Assembly (NCBI GenBank): GCA_947044365.1
Contig: OX345648.1
Span: forward strand, 2,980,096-3,044,095
Direction: 5' to 3'
Length of the DNA: 64,000 nucleotides
Source of the DNA: Petrosia ficiformis
Lineage: Eukaryota; Porifera; Demospongiae; Haplosclerida; Petrosiidae
The stretch's first letter is position 1. Every line of letters begins with the position of its first letter. Shown here one piece after another: positions 52,014 through 63,424 of this stretch. Under the pieces are notes generated by a model. That model searched no databases, was not told where the DNA came from, and worked only from the letters and a program-made list of their open reading frames with translations. The position numbers were made by a program, and so were the translations under genes.

Positions 52014-55000
52014 GAGATTTATAGAATTATTAATGAGATTAATAGAATTATTAATGAGATTCATAGATCAAAGCCTAAACCCACAAGTATAGCGAGTGAA
52101 AATGTTTTAGCCATATAAAAGGAAAAGAAACATAAGAATGTTAGCCTGGTCATTTGGGCTGTGGCATAGCTACTCAGGTCCGGGGTGAGTATGTTATTGT
52201 TAGTGATGTTTGACGAGATCCTAGATCTCAAGGTCAGTTGTTACGTACTTCGTGTACGGCCCTCTTTCGAGGGGGGACTGGGATACCGGCAACTGTTCCT
52301 CCCTTTCAAATTAACTATCAGTGACTCCAAATGACTTCAGGCTTTTTCAATTTCCATTTTGCTTTAATAAACTTGATAACTAAAGGGCCGGGGAATGCCA
52401 ATGAACTATAAAAATTTAAAAATTTTATTTATTTATTTTTTTTTTTTAATGAGATTCATAGAATTATTAATGAGATTCATAGAATTATTAATGAGATTCA
52501 TAGACCAAAGCTTAAACCCACAAGTGTAGCAAGTGAAAATGTTTTAGCCATATAAAATGTAAAGAAACATAAGAATGTTAGCCTGGTCATTTGGGCTGTG
52601 GCATAGCTACTCAGGTCCGGGGTGAGTATGTTATTGTTAGTGATGTTTGACAAGATCCTAGATCTCAAGGTCAGTTGTTACGTACTTCGTGTACGGCCCT
52701 CTTTCGAGGGGGGAATGGGATACCGGCAACTGTTCCTCCCCATCAAATAAGCTATCAGTGACTCCAAATGACTTCAGGCTTTTTCAATTTCCTTTTTGCT
52801 TTAATAAACTTGATAACTAAAGGGCCGGGGAATGCCAATGAACTGAAGAAATTTTAAAACTTTTTTTTTTTTTTTTTGTTTTTTAATGAGATTTGTAGAA
52901 TTATTAATGAGATTCATAAAATTATTAATGAGATTCATAGATCAAAACCTAAACCCACAAGTATAGCGAGTGAAAATGTTTTAGCCATATAAAAAGAAAA
53001 GAAACATAAGAATGTTAGCCTGGTCATTTGGGCTGTGGCATAGCTGCTCAGGTCCGGGGTGAGTATGTCATTGTTAGTGATGTTTGACGAGATCCTAGAT
53101 CTCAAGGTCAGTTGTTACATACTTCGTGTACGGCCCTCTTTCGAGGGGGGACTGGGATACCGGAAACTGTTCCTCCCCTTCAAATAAACTATCAGTGACT
53201 CAAAATGACTTCAGGCTTTTTCAATTTCCTTTTTGCTTTAATAAACTTGATAACTAAAGGGCCGGGGAATGCCAATGAACTATAAAAATTAAAAAATTTT
53301 ATTTATTATTATTTTTTTTTAATGAGATTCATAGAATTATTAATGAGATTCATAGAATTATTAATGAGATTCATAGATCAAAGCCTAAACCCACAAGTAT
53401 AGCGAGTGAAAATGTTTTAGCCATATAAAAGGAAAAGAAACATAAGAATGTTAGCCTGGTCATTTGGGCTGTGGCATAGCTACTCAGGTCCGGGGTGCGT
53501 ATGTCATTGTTAGTGATGTTTGACGAGATCCTAGATCTCAAGGTCAGTTGTTACGTACTTCGTGTACGGCCCTCTTTCGAAGGGGGACTGGGATACCGGC
53601 AACTGTTCCTCCCCATCAAATAAGCTATCAGTGACTCCAAATGACTTCAGGCTTTTTCAATTTCCTTTTTGCTTTAATAAACTTGATAACTAAAGGGCCG
53701 GGGAATGCCAATGAACTGAAAAAATTTTAAAACTTTTTTTTGTTTTTTTTTTTTTTTGTTTTTTTTTTTTTTTTTTTGTTTTTAATGAGATTTATAGAAT
53801 TATTAATGAGATTCATAGAATTATTAATGAGATTCATAGACCAAAGCCTAAACCCACAAGTGTAGCAAGTGAAAATGTTTTAGCCATATAAAAGGTAAAG
53901 AAACATAAGAATGTTAGCCTGGTCATTTGGGCTGTGGCATAGCTACTCAGGGCCGGGGTGAGTATGTCATTGTTAATAATGTTTGACGAGATCCTAGATC
54001 TCAAGGTCAGTTGTTACGTACTTCGTGTACGGCCGTCTTTCGATGAGGCACTGGGATACCGGCAACTGTTCCCCCCCATCAAATAAACTATCAGTGCCTC
54101 CAAATGACTTCAGGCTTTTTCAATTTCCTTTTTGCTTTAATAAACTTGATAACTAAAGGGCCGGGGAATGCCAATGAACTGAAGAAATTTTAAAACTTTT
54201 TTTTTTTTTTTTTTTTTTTAATGAGATTCATAGAATTATTAATGAGATTCATAGAATTATTAATGAGATTCATAGATCAAAGCCTAAACCCACAAGTATA
54301 GCGAGTGAAAATGTTTTAGCCATATAAAAGGAAAAGAAACATAAGAATGTTAGCCTGGTCATTTGGGCTGTGGCATAGCTACTCAGGTCCGGGGTGAGTA
54401 TGTCATTGTTAGTGATGTTTGACGAGATCCTAGATCTCAAGGTCAGTTGTTACGTACTTCGTGTACGGCCCTCTTTCGAAGGGGGACTGGGATACCGGCA
54501 ACTGTTCCTCCCCATCAAATAAGCTATCAGTGACTCCAAATGACTTCAGGCTTTTTCAATTTCCTTTTTGCTTTAATAAACTTGATAACTAAAGGGCCTG
54601 GGAATGCCAATGAACTAAAAAAATTTTAAAACTTTTTTTTGTTTTTTTTTTTTTTTTTTATTTTTTTAATGAGATTCATAGTATTATTAATGAGATTCAT
54701 AAAATTATTAATGAGATTCATAGAATTATTAATGAGATTCATAGATCAAAGCCTAAACCCACAAGTATAGCGAGTGAAAATGTTTTAGCCATATAAAAGG
54801 AAAAGAAACATAAGAATTTTAGCCTGGTCATTTGGGCTGTGGCATAGCTGCTCAGGTCCGGGGTGAGTATGTCATTGTTAGTGATGTTTGACGAGATCCT
54901 AGATCTCAAGGTCAGTTGTTACGTACTTCGTGTACGGCCCTCTTTCGAGGGGGGACTGGGATACCGGCAACTGTTCCTCCCCATCAAATAAGCTATCAGT

Positions 55001-55549
55001 GACTCCAAATGACTTCAGGCTTTTTCAATTTCCTTTTTGCTTTAATAAACTTGATAACTAAAGGGCCGGGGAATGCCAATGAACTAAAAAAATTTTAAAA
55101 CTTTTTTTTTTTTTTTTTGTTTTTTTTTTTGTTTTTAATGAGATTCATAGAATTATTAATGAGATTCATAGAATTATTAATGAGATTCATAGATCAAAGC
55201 CTAAACCCACAAGTATAGCGAGCGAAAATGTTTTAGCCATATAAAAGGAAAAGAAACATAAGAATGTTAGCCTAGTCATTTGGGCTGTGGCATAGCTACT
55301 CAGGTCCGGGGTGAGTATGTCATTGTTAGTGATGTTTGACGAGATCCTAGATCTCAAGGTCAGTTGTTACGTACTTCGTGTACGGCCCTCTTTCGAGGGG
55401 GGACTGGGATACCGGCAACTGTTCCTCCCCATCAAATAAGCTATCAGTGACTCCAAATGACTTCAGGCTTTTTCAATTTCCTTTTTGCTTTAATAAACTT
55501 GATAACTAAAGGGCCGGGGAATGCCAATGAACTGAAGAAATTTTAAAAC

Positions 55550-55580
<31 letters not shown>

Positions 55581-58151
55581 ATGAGATTTGTAGAATTATT
55601 AATGAGATTCATAGACCAAAGGCTAAACCCACAAGTGTAGCAAGTGAAAATGTTTTAGCCATATAAGAGATAAAGAAATATAAGATTGTTAGCCTGGTCA
55701 TTTGGGCTGTGGCATAGCTACTCAGGTCCGGGGTGAGTATGTCATTGTTAGTGATGTTTGACGAGATCCTAGATCTCAAGGTCAGTTGTTACGTACTTCG
55801 TGTACGGCCCTCTTTCGAGGGGGGACTGGGATACCGGCAACTGTTCCTCCCCATCAAATAAGCTATCAGTGACTCCAAATGACTTCAGGCTTTTTCAATT
55901 TCCGTTTTGCTTTAATAAACTTGATAACTAAAGGGCCGGGGAATGCCAATGAACTATAAAAATTAAAAAATTTTATTTATTATTATTATTTTTTTAATGA
56001 GATTCATAGAATTATTAATGAGATTCATAGACCAAAGCCTAAACCCACAAGTGTAGCAAGTGAAAATGTTTTAGCCATATAAGAGGTAAACAAACATAAG
56101 AATGTTAGCCTGGTCATTTGGGCAGTGGCATAGCTACTCAGGTCCGGGGTGAGTATGTCATGTTTAGTGATGTTTGACGAGATCCTAGATCTCAAGGTCA
56201 GTTGTTACGTACTTCGTGTACGGCCCTCTTTCGAGGGGGGTCTGGGATACCGGCAACTGTTCCTCCCCATCAAATAAGCTATCAGTGACTCCAAATGACT
56301 TCAGGCTTTTTCAATTTCCTTTTTGCTTTAATAAACTTGATAACTAAAGGGCCGGGGAATGCCAATGAACTGAAGAAATTTTAAAACTTTTTTTTTTTTT
56401 GTTTTTTTTTGTTTTTTTTTTTTTTTGTTTTTTTTTGTTTTAATGAGATTCATAAAATTATTAATGAGATTCATAGAATTATTAATGAGATTCATAGATC
56501 AAAGCGTAAACCCACAAGTATAGCGAGTGAAAATGTTTTAGCCATATAAAAGGAAAAGAAACATAAGAATGTTAGCCTGGTCATTTGGGCTGTGGCATAG
56601 CTACTCAGGTCCGGGGTGAGTATGTCATTGTTAGTGATGTTTGACGAGATCCTAGATCTCAAGGTCAGTTGTTACGTACTTCGTGTACGGCCCTCTTTCG
56701 AGGGGGGACTGGGATACCGGCAACTGTTCCTCCCCATCAAATAAGCTATCAGTGACTCCAAATGACTTCAGGCTTTTTCAATTTCCTTTTTGCTTTAATA
56801 AACTTGATAACTAAAGGGCCGGGGAATGCCAATGAACTGAAGAAATTTTAAAATTTTTTTTTTTTTTATTTTTTTGTTTTTAATGAGATTCATAGAATTA
56901 TTAATGAGATTCATAGAATTATTAATGAGATTCATAGATCAAAGCCTAAACCCACAAGTATAGCGAGTGAAAATGTTTTAGCCATATAAAAGAAAAAGAA
57001 ACATAAGAATGTTAGCCTGGTCATTTGGGCTGTGGCATAGCTACTCAGGTCCGGGGTGAGTATGTCATTGTTAGTGATGTTTGACGAGATCCTAGATCTC
57101 AAGGTCAGTTGTTACGTACTTCGTGTACGGCCCTCTTTCGAGGGGGGACTGGGATACCGGCAACTGTTCCTCCCCATCAAATAAGCTATCAGTGACTCCA
57201 AATGACTTCAGGCTTTTTCAATTTCCTTTTTGCTTTAATAAACTTGATAACTAAAGGGCAGGGGAATGCCAATGAACTGAAAAAATTTTAAAACTTTTTT
57301 TTTTTTTTTTTTTTTTTTTTAATGAGATTCATAGAATTATTAATGAGATTCATAGACCAAAGCCTAAACCCACAAGTGTAGCAAGTGAAAATGTTTTAGC
57401 CATATAAAAGGAAAAGAAACATAAGAATGTTAGCCTGGTCATTTGGGCTGTGGCACAGCTACTCAGGTCCGGGGTGAGTATGTCATTGTTAGTGATGTTT
57501 GACGAGATCCTAGATCTCAAGGTCAGTTGTTACGTACTTCGTGTACGGCCCTCTTTCGAGGGGGGACTGGGATACCGGCAACTGTTCCTCCCCATCAAAT
57601 AAGCTATCAGTGACTCCAAATGACTTCAGGCTTTTTCAATTTCCTTTTTGCTTTAATAAACTTGATAACTAAAGGGCCGGGGAATGCCAATGAACTAAAG
57701 AAATTTTAAAACTTTTCTTTTTTTTTTTTTTTTTTTTTTTTTAATGAGATTTGTAGAATTATTAATGAGATTCATAGAATTATTAATGAGATTCATAGAT
57801 CAAAGCCTAAACCCACAAGTATAGCGAGTGAAAATGTTTTAGCCATATAAAAGGAAAAGAAACATAAGAATGTTAGCCTGGTCATTTGGGCTGTGGCATA
57901 GCTGCTCAGGTCCGGGGTGAGTATGTCATTGTTAGTGATGTTTGACGAGATCCTAGATCTCAAGGTCAGTTGTTACGTACTTCGTGTACGGCCCTCTTTC
58001 GAGGGGGGACTGGGATACCGGCAACTGTTCCTCCCCATCAAATAAGCTATCAGGGACTCCAAATGACTTCAGGCTTTTTCAATTTCCTTTTTGCTTTAAT
58101 AAACTTGATAACTAAAGGGCCGGGGAATGCCAATGAACTGAAGAAATTTTA

Positions 58152-58187
<36 letters not shown>

Positions 58188-58595
58188 GAGATTTGTAGAA
58201 TTATTAATGAGATTCATAGAATTATTAATGAGATTCATAGATCAAAACCTAAACCCACAAGTATAGCGAGTGAAAATGTTTTAGTCATATAAAAGGAAAA
58301 GAAACATAAGAATGTTAGCCTGGTCATTTGGGCTGTGGCATAGCTGCTCAGGTCCGGGGTGAGTATGTCATTGTTAGTGATGTTTGACGAGATCCTAGAT
58401 CTCAAGGTCAGTTGTTACGTACTTCGTGTACGGCCCTCTTTCGAGGGGGGACTGGGATACCGGCAACTGTTCCTCCCCATCAAATAAGCTATCAGTGACT
58501 CCAAATGACTTCAGGCTTTTTCAATTTCCTTTTTGCTTTAATAAACTTGATAACTAAAGGGCCGGGGAATGCCAATGAACTGAAGAAATTTTAAA

Positions 58596-58626
<31 letters not shown>

Positions 58627-59062
58627 TATTTTTTTTTGTTTTTTTTTGTTTTTAATGAGATTCATAAAATTATTAATGAGATTCATAGAATTATTAATGA
58701 GATTCATAGATCAAAGCCTAAACCCACAAGTATAGCGAGTGAAAATGTTTTAGCCATATAAAAGGAAAAGAAACATAAGAATGTTAGCCTGGTCATTTGG
58801 GCTGTGGCATAGCTACTCAGGTCCGGGGTGAGTATGTCATTGTTAGTGATGTTTGACGAGATCCTAGATCTCAAGGTCAGTTGTTACGTACTTCGTGTAC
58901 GGCCCTCTTTCGAGGGGGGACTGGGATACCGGCAACTGTTCCTCCCCATCAAATAAGCTATCAGTGACTCCAAATGACTTCAGGCTTTTTCAATTTCCTT
59001 TTTGCTTTAATAAACTTGATAACTAAAGGGCCGGGGAATGCCAATAAACTGAAAAAATTTAA

Positions 59063-59110
<48 letters not shown>

Positions 59111-59518
59111 GAGATTTATAGAATTATTAATGAGATTCATAGAATTATTAATGAGATTCATAGATCAAAGCCTAAACCCACAAGTATAGCGAGTGAAAAT
59201 GTTTTAGCCATATAAAAGGAAAAGAAACATAAGAATGTTAGCCTGGTCATTTGGGCTGTGGCATAGCTGCTCAGGTCCGGGGTGAGTATGTCATTGTTAG
59301 TGATGTTTGACGAGATCCTAGATCTCAAGGTCAGTTGTTACGTACTTCGTGTACGGCCCTCTTTCGAGGGGGGACTGGGATACCGGCAACTGTTCCTCCC
59401 CATCAAATAAGCTATCAGTGACTCCAAATGACTTCAGGCTTTTTCAATTTCCTTTTTGCTTTAATAAACTTGATAACTAAAGGGCCGGGGAATGCCAATG
59501 AACTGAAGAAATTTTAAA

Positions 59519-59549
<31 letters not shown>

Positions 59550-60520
59550 TTTTTTTTTGTTTTTTTTTGTTTTTAATGAGATTCATAAAATTATTAATGA
59601 GATTCATAGAATTATTAATGAGATTCCTAGATCAAAGCCTAAACCCACAAGTATAGCGAGTGAAAATGTTTTAGCCATATAAAAGGAAAAGAAACATAAG
59701 AATGTTAGCCTGGTCATTTGGGCTGTGGCCTAGCTGCTCAGGTCCGGGGTGAGTATGTCATTGTTAGTGATGTTTGACGAGATCCTAGATCTCAAGGTCA
59801 GTTGTTACGTACTTCGTGTACGGCCCTCTTTCGAGGGGGGACTGGGATACCGGCAACTGTTCCTCCCCATCAAATAAGCTATCAGTGACTCCAAATGACT
59901 TCAGGCTTTTTCAATTTCCTTTTTGCTTTAATAAACTTGATAAATAAAGGGCCGGGGAATGCCAATGAACTGAAGAAATTTTAAAACATTTTTTTTTAAA
60001 TTTATTTTTTTAATGAGATTCATAGAATTATTAATGAGATTCATAGACCAAAGCCTAAACCCACAAGTGTAGCAAGTGAAAATGTTTTAGCCATATAAGA
60101 GGTAAAGAAACATAAGAATGTTAGCCTGGTCATTTGGGCTGTGGCATAGCTACTCAGGTCCGGGGTGAGTATGTCATTGTTAGTGATGTTTGACGAGATC
60201 CTAGATCTCAAGGTCAGTTGTTACGTACTTCGTGTACGGCCCTCTTTCGAGGGGGGACAGGGATACCGGCAACTGTTCCTCCCCATCAAATAAGCTATCA
60301 GTGACTCCAAATGACTTCAGGCTTTTTCAATTTCCTTTTTGCTTTAATAAACTTGATAACTAAAGGGCCGGGGAATGCCGATGAACTAAAAAAATTTTAA
60401 AACTTTCTTTTTTTTTTTATTTATTTTTTTTGTAATGAGATTTATAGAATTATTAATGAGATTCATAAAATTATTAATGAGATTCATAGAATTATTAATG
60501 AGATTCATAGAATTATTAAT
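51684..60520 (+). repeat. right part of the tandem structured-RNA unit array (end of split unit plus 19 units)
   Basis: Same unit as on the left of the transposon, 416-484 bp apart. Core starts: 51,692 (remainder of the split unit); 52,140; 52,577; 53,014; 53,450; 53,913; 54,349; about 54,818; 55,266; 55,688; 56,104; 56,571; 57,011; 57,429; 57,872; 58,314; 58,783; 59,237; 59,704; 60,120. Length variation comes almost only from the poly-T tract (often with single G interruptions in this half) and from the number of 21-bp repeats. Core differences are mostly single substitutions; the unit at 53,913 is the most damaged in its third and fourth hairpins. No protein gene is supported. Short open frames through the core and the poly-T tract recur only because the unit recurs. 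Confidence 0.95.
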
Positions 60521-61690
60521 GAGATTCTTAGATCAAAGCCTGAACCCACAAGTGTAGCAAGTGAAAAGTTGTAGGCATATAAACGAAAAAGCAACATAAC
60601 AATGTTAGCCTGGTCATTTGGGCTGTGGCGTGGCTGCTCAATTCCGGGGTGAGTATGTCATTGTTAGTGATGTTTGACGAGATCCTAGATCTCAAGGTCA
60701 GTTGTTACGTACTTCGTGTACGGCCCTTTTTCGAGGGGTGGACTGGGATACCGGCAACGGTTCCTCCCCATCAAATAAGCTATCAGTGACTCCAAATGAC
60801 TTCAGGCCATTTCAAATTTGTTTTGGCATTGATTTATTGAATAAACTTGATAACTAAATGTTAGCGCAATATTGATAAGCCAAAATAATTAAAAAAATTT
60901 TTTTTTTTTTTTTTTTTTTTTATTAATTATTTTTTTGCTTTGATTTATTTAGTAAACTTGGTAAACTAAATGCCAGAGCAATACTGATGACTGTTGTATT
61001 TTGCTAGATTTTCAAGCCTTAGAGCATTGAGCCTGTTTTTCAAAATTGTTCCCATTTCCAACACTGGTGTCTCTATTGTATAGAATTATTAATGAGATTC
61101 ATAGAATTATTAATGAGATTCATAGTTAAAAGCCTGAACCCACAAGTGTAACAAATAAAAAAGTTGTAGGCATATAAAATGAAAAGCAACATAACAATGT
61201 TAGCCTGGTCATTTGGGCTGTGGCGTGGCTGCTCAATTCCGGGGTGAGTATGTCATTGTTAGTGATGTTTGACGAGATCCTAGATCTCAAGGTCAGTTGT
61301 TATGTACTTCGTGTACGGCCCTCCTCCGAGGGGGGACTGGGATACCGGCAACTGTTCCTCCCCATCAAATAAGCTATCAGTGACTCCAAATGACTTCAGG
61401 CCATTTCCATTTTTTTTTGGCATTGATTTATTGAATAAACTTGATAACTTAATGCTAGCGCAATATTGATGAGCCGAAATAATTTTAAAACTTTTAATTT
61501 TTTAATTTTTTAATTTTTATTTTAAATTTTTTTTTGCTTTGATTTATTTAGTAAACTTGGTAACTAAATGCCAGAACAATACTAATGACTGTTGTATTTT
61601 GCTGGATTTTCAAGCCTTAGAGCATTGAGCCTGTTTTTCAAAATTGTTTCCATTTCCAACACTGGTGTCTCTATTGTATAGATTTATTAA
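60521..61690 (+). repeat. two diverged, longer (595-bp) relatives of the array unit
   Basis: Core starts at 60,604 and 61,199. Flanks differ strongly from the main array (for example GTTGTAGGCATATAAA before the core, and a GGCATTGATTTATTGAATAAAC tail), and each carries an extra segment of about 150-200 bp ending in CACTGGTGTCTCTATTGTATA. The core from GGGGTGAGTATGTC to CAACTGTTCCTCCCC is nearly unchanged. In the 60,604 copy the fourth hairpin loop became a T5 run, which would end a polymerase III transcript early. Confidence 0.9.
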
Positions 61691-61773
61691 TGAGATTCAT
61701 AGTATTATTAATGAGATTCATAGATCAAAGCCTAAACCAACAAGTGTAGCAAGTGAAAAAGTTGTAGGCATAT
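61691..61773 (+). repeat. truncated array unit (5' flank only)
   Basis: 21-bp repeats and the CAAAGCCTAAACC segment up to GCATATA, where the unit stops inside its TATA box. This marks the right edge of the main array. Confidence 0.85.
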
Positions 61774-62091
61774 AGTAGACACTGTTGACACTTTTTATAT
61801 GGAGCCATGATTTTAAAAAGAGGTATATACAACTGTTAAAACAAAAACTACAAAAAAAAATCACTGGTAATTTAAACCGTCAAGACTACACCAATGGCAG
61901 TACAATCCTTTTCACCTACTATGTGGCCCAAAGGCAGGAACCTCCGACCACCACATATAAGTATTAAAATTACTAGAAAATGTAGAAATATTGTGGGGGC
62001 GAGCCGGTGGATAGGAAACACGGACCACAGATCACGGATTACGGATCAGATATCATGTGACAAGTGCATGATATGCTTTGATCACATGCAC
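61774..62091. other. unique stretch without a recognisable gene
   Basis: About 320 bp of mixed composition. Two overlapping short open frames on the plus strand have no recognisable content. Confidence 0.5.
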
Positions 62092-62100
62092 AAGAGAACT
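62092..62100. other. 9-bp target-site duplication, left copy (AAGAGAACT)
   Basis: Identical to 62,159-62,167 on the other side of the foldback element. Confidence 0.85.
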
Positions 62101-62158
62101 TAGTCTCGCGCAGCCAACCTCTCCTCCCTGGGGAGGAGGGACCGGCTACGCGAGACTA
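62101..62158. mobile_element. 58-bp foldback miniature element with 9-bp target duplication (Mutator-like)
   Basis: The element is almost entirely palindromic: TAGTCTCGCGCAGCC at the left and its inverted form with one mismatch (14 of 15) at the right, with CTCCTCCC/GGGAGGAG-type pairing in the middle. A perfect 9-bp direct repeat flanks it. A 9-bp duplication is characteristic of Mutator-like (MULE) elements, though a few other families also give 9 bp. It has no coding capacity. Confidence 0.8.
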
Positions 62159-62167
62159 AAGAGAACT
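62159..62167. other. 9-bp target-site duplication, right copy (AAGAGAACT)
   Basis: Exact match to 62,092-62,100. Confidence 0.85.
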
Positions 62168-62276
62168 GATAGTGCTTTTTGATGTGTAAGAGTAATATGT
62201 AAGATGTTTTTCTTAGGTGGACTAGGACTGCATTTCAACATAAAGGTATGTGAGTTGTTACCATTTATGTTGTTGC

Positions 62277-62527
62277 TCAAAATTAATGAAAACGGTATTC
62301 TTAATAGTAGCTTTTTAACTGACTGCTGGGTTGTGCCTTTATAGTTGACTTATAGCTATAAATCACTGCCCATGATTGATAATTTATTAGAGTGTTCGTA
62401 TGAATTAGGGTTGTTGGGTGTTCTTTATTACATGCCTGCAAAGGAGTGGGCCTCACTGCCAGACCAAAAATGGCATTCATATACTTTTTTCATCACAGAA
62501 TGGAATATGTTTGGTGCAAGACAGCAG
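62277..62527. repeat. 251-bp direct duplication, copy 1
   Basis: Nearly identical to 63,174-63,424 (offset 897) with three differences seen. It starts with TCAAAATTAATG and ends with AGACAGCAG. Copy 2 overlaps the 3' end of the SWIM-finger gene. Confidence 0.95.
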
Positions 62528-62657
62528 ATCTAGAGAATTGAGAAGCCAATTGCAGTTTTAATTATTATTATTATAATAACACAAATAGTATAATCAGTTA
62601 ATTAAGGGTATTAAGCAGATGGTTAAATAAGCAGATGGCTAACTAGATGTCAGATTG
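62528..62657. other. short AT-rich stretch, nothing recognised
   Basis: No open frame or repeat of note. Confidence 0.5.
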
Positions 62658-62865
62658 TCAGTATAGCAGGGAACCAAAAGGAGTGCCAAATTCTTGTTCT
62701 ATCAATGTCTGATACAATGGCACAGACAGTTTGTCTTTCAGACCCTCAGGAATAATCAGCTGGTTAGAAACTGAAAATGTAGTGTTGGTGATCGTGATAC
62801 AAGACTTCGTCGCATGGCAATGGGAATTAACTGGAATGTTCATACACTGCTTGTCAAGATATTTC
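62658..62865 (-). pseudogene. ORF fragment of unknown origin
   Basis: About 68 codons open on the minus strand with protein-like composition (Ser/Thr and Ile rich, ending ...FGTPFGSLLY and TGA), blocked upstream by TAA. There is no recognised family. Its position between transposon debris suggests a 3' exon or remnant of a mobile-element gene. Confidence 0.3.
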
Positions 62866-62895
62866 TGGTTACCTTATGAACAAGACAGACATCAT

Positions 62896-63172
62896 ATAGG
62901 GGGACTGGGATACCGGCAACTGTTCCTCCACATCAAATAAGCTATCAGTGACTCCAAATGACTTCAGGCTTTTTCAATTTCCTTTTTGCTTTAATAAACT
63001 TGATAACTAAAGGGCCGGGGAATGCCGATGAACTGAAAAAATTTTAAAACTTTTTTTTTTATTTTTTTATTTTTTAATGAGATTCATAGAATTATTAATG
63101 AGATTCATAGGATTATTAATGAGATTCATAGAATTATTAATGAGATTCATAGATCAAAGCCTAAACCCACAA
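62896..63172 (+). repeat. partial array unit (second half of a core plus following flank)
   Basis: It begins at GGGGGACTGGGATACCGG, in the fourth hairpin of the core, and continues through the tail, poly-T and four 21-bp repeats to CCTAAACCCACAA. It lacks TATA box and leader, so it is not a functional unit. It sits between the two copies of the 251-bp duplication. Confidence 0.93.
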
Positions 63173-63173
63173 T

Positions 63174-63424
63174 TCAAAATTAATGAAAACGGTATTCTTA
63201 ATAGTAGCTTTTTAACTGACTGCTGGGTTGTGCCTTTATAGTTGACTTATAGCTATAAATCACTGCCCATGATTGATAATTTATTAGAGTGTTCTTATGA
63301 ATTAGGGTTGTTGAATGTTCTTTATTACATGCCTGCAAAGGAGTGGGCCTCACTGCCAGACCAAAAATGGCATTCATATACTTTTTTCATCACAGAATGG
63401 AATATGTTTGGTGCAAGACAGCAG
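63174..63424. repeat. 251-bp direct duplication, copy 2
   Basis: Partner of 62,277-62,527. On the minus strand it supplies the last codons of the SWIM-finger frame. Confidence 0.95.

Noticed and set aside
39681..61400. Complete 5S rRNA or tRNA gene in the array unit
   Set aside because: Only short collinear 5S-like blocks are present. TGGCATAGCT resembles an A box, but no B box follows at a suitable distance.
62345..62533. Plus-strand frame in the 251-bp duplication, also at 63,242-63,526
   Set aside because: It lies opposite the SWIM-gene end in copy 2. Protein-like residues are few, and the frame differs after the duplication ends.
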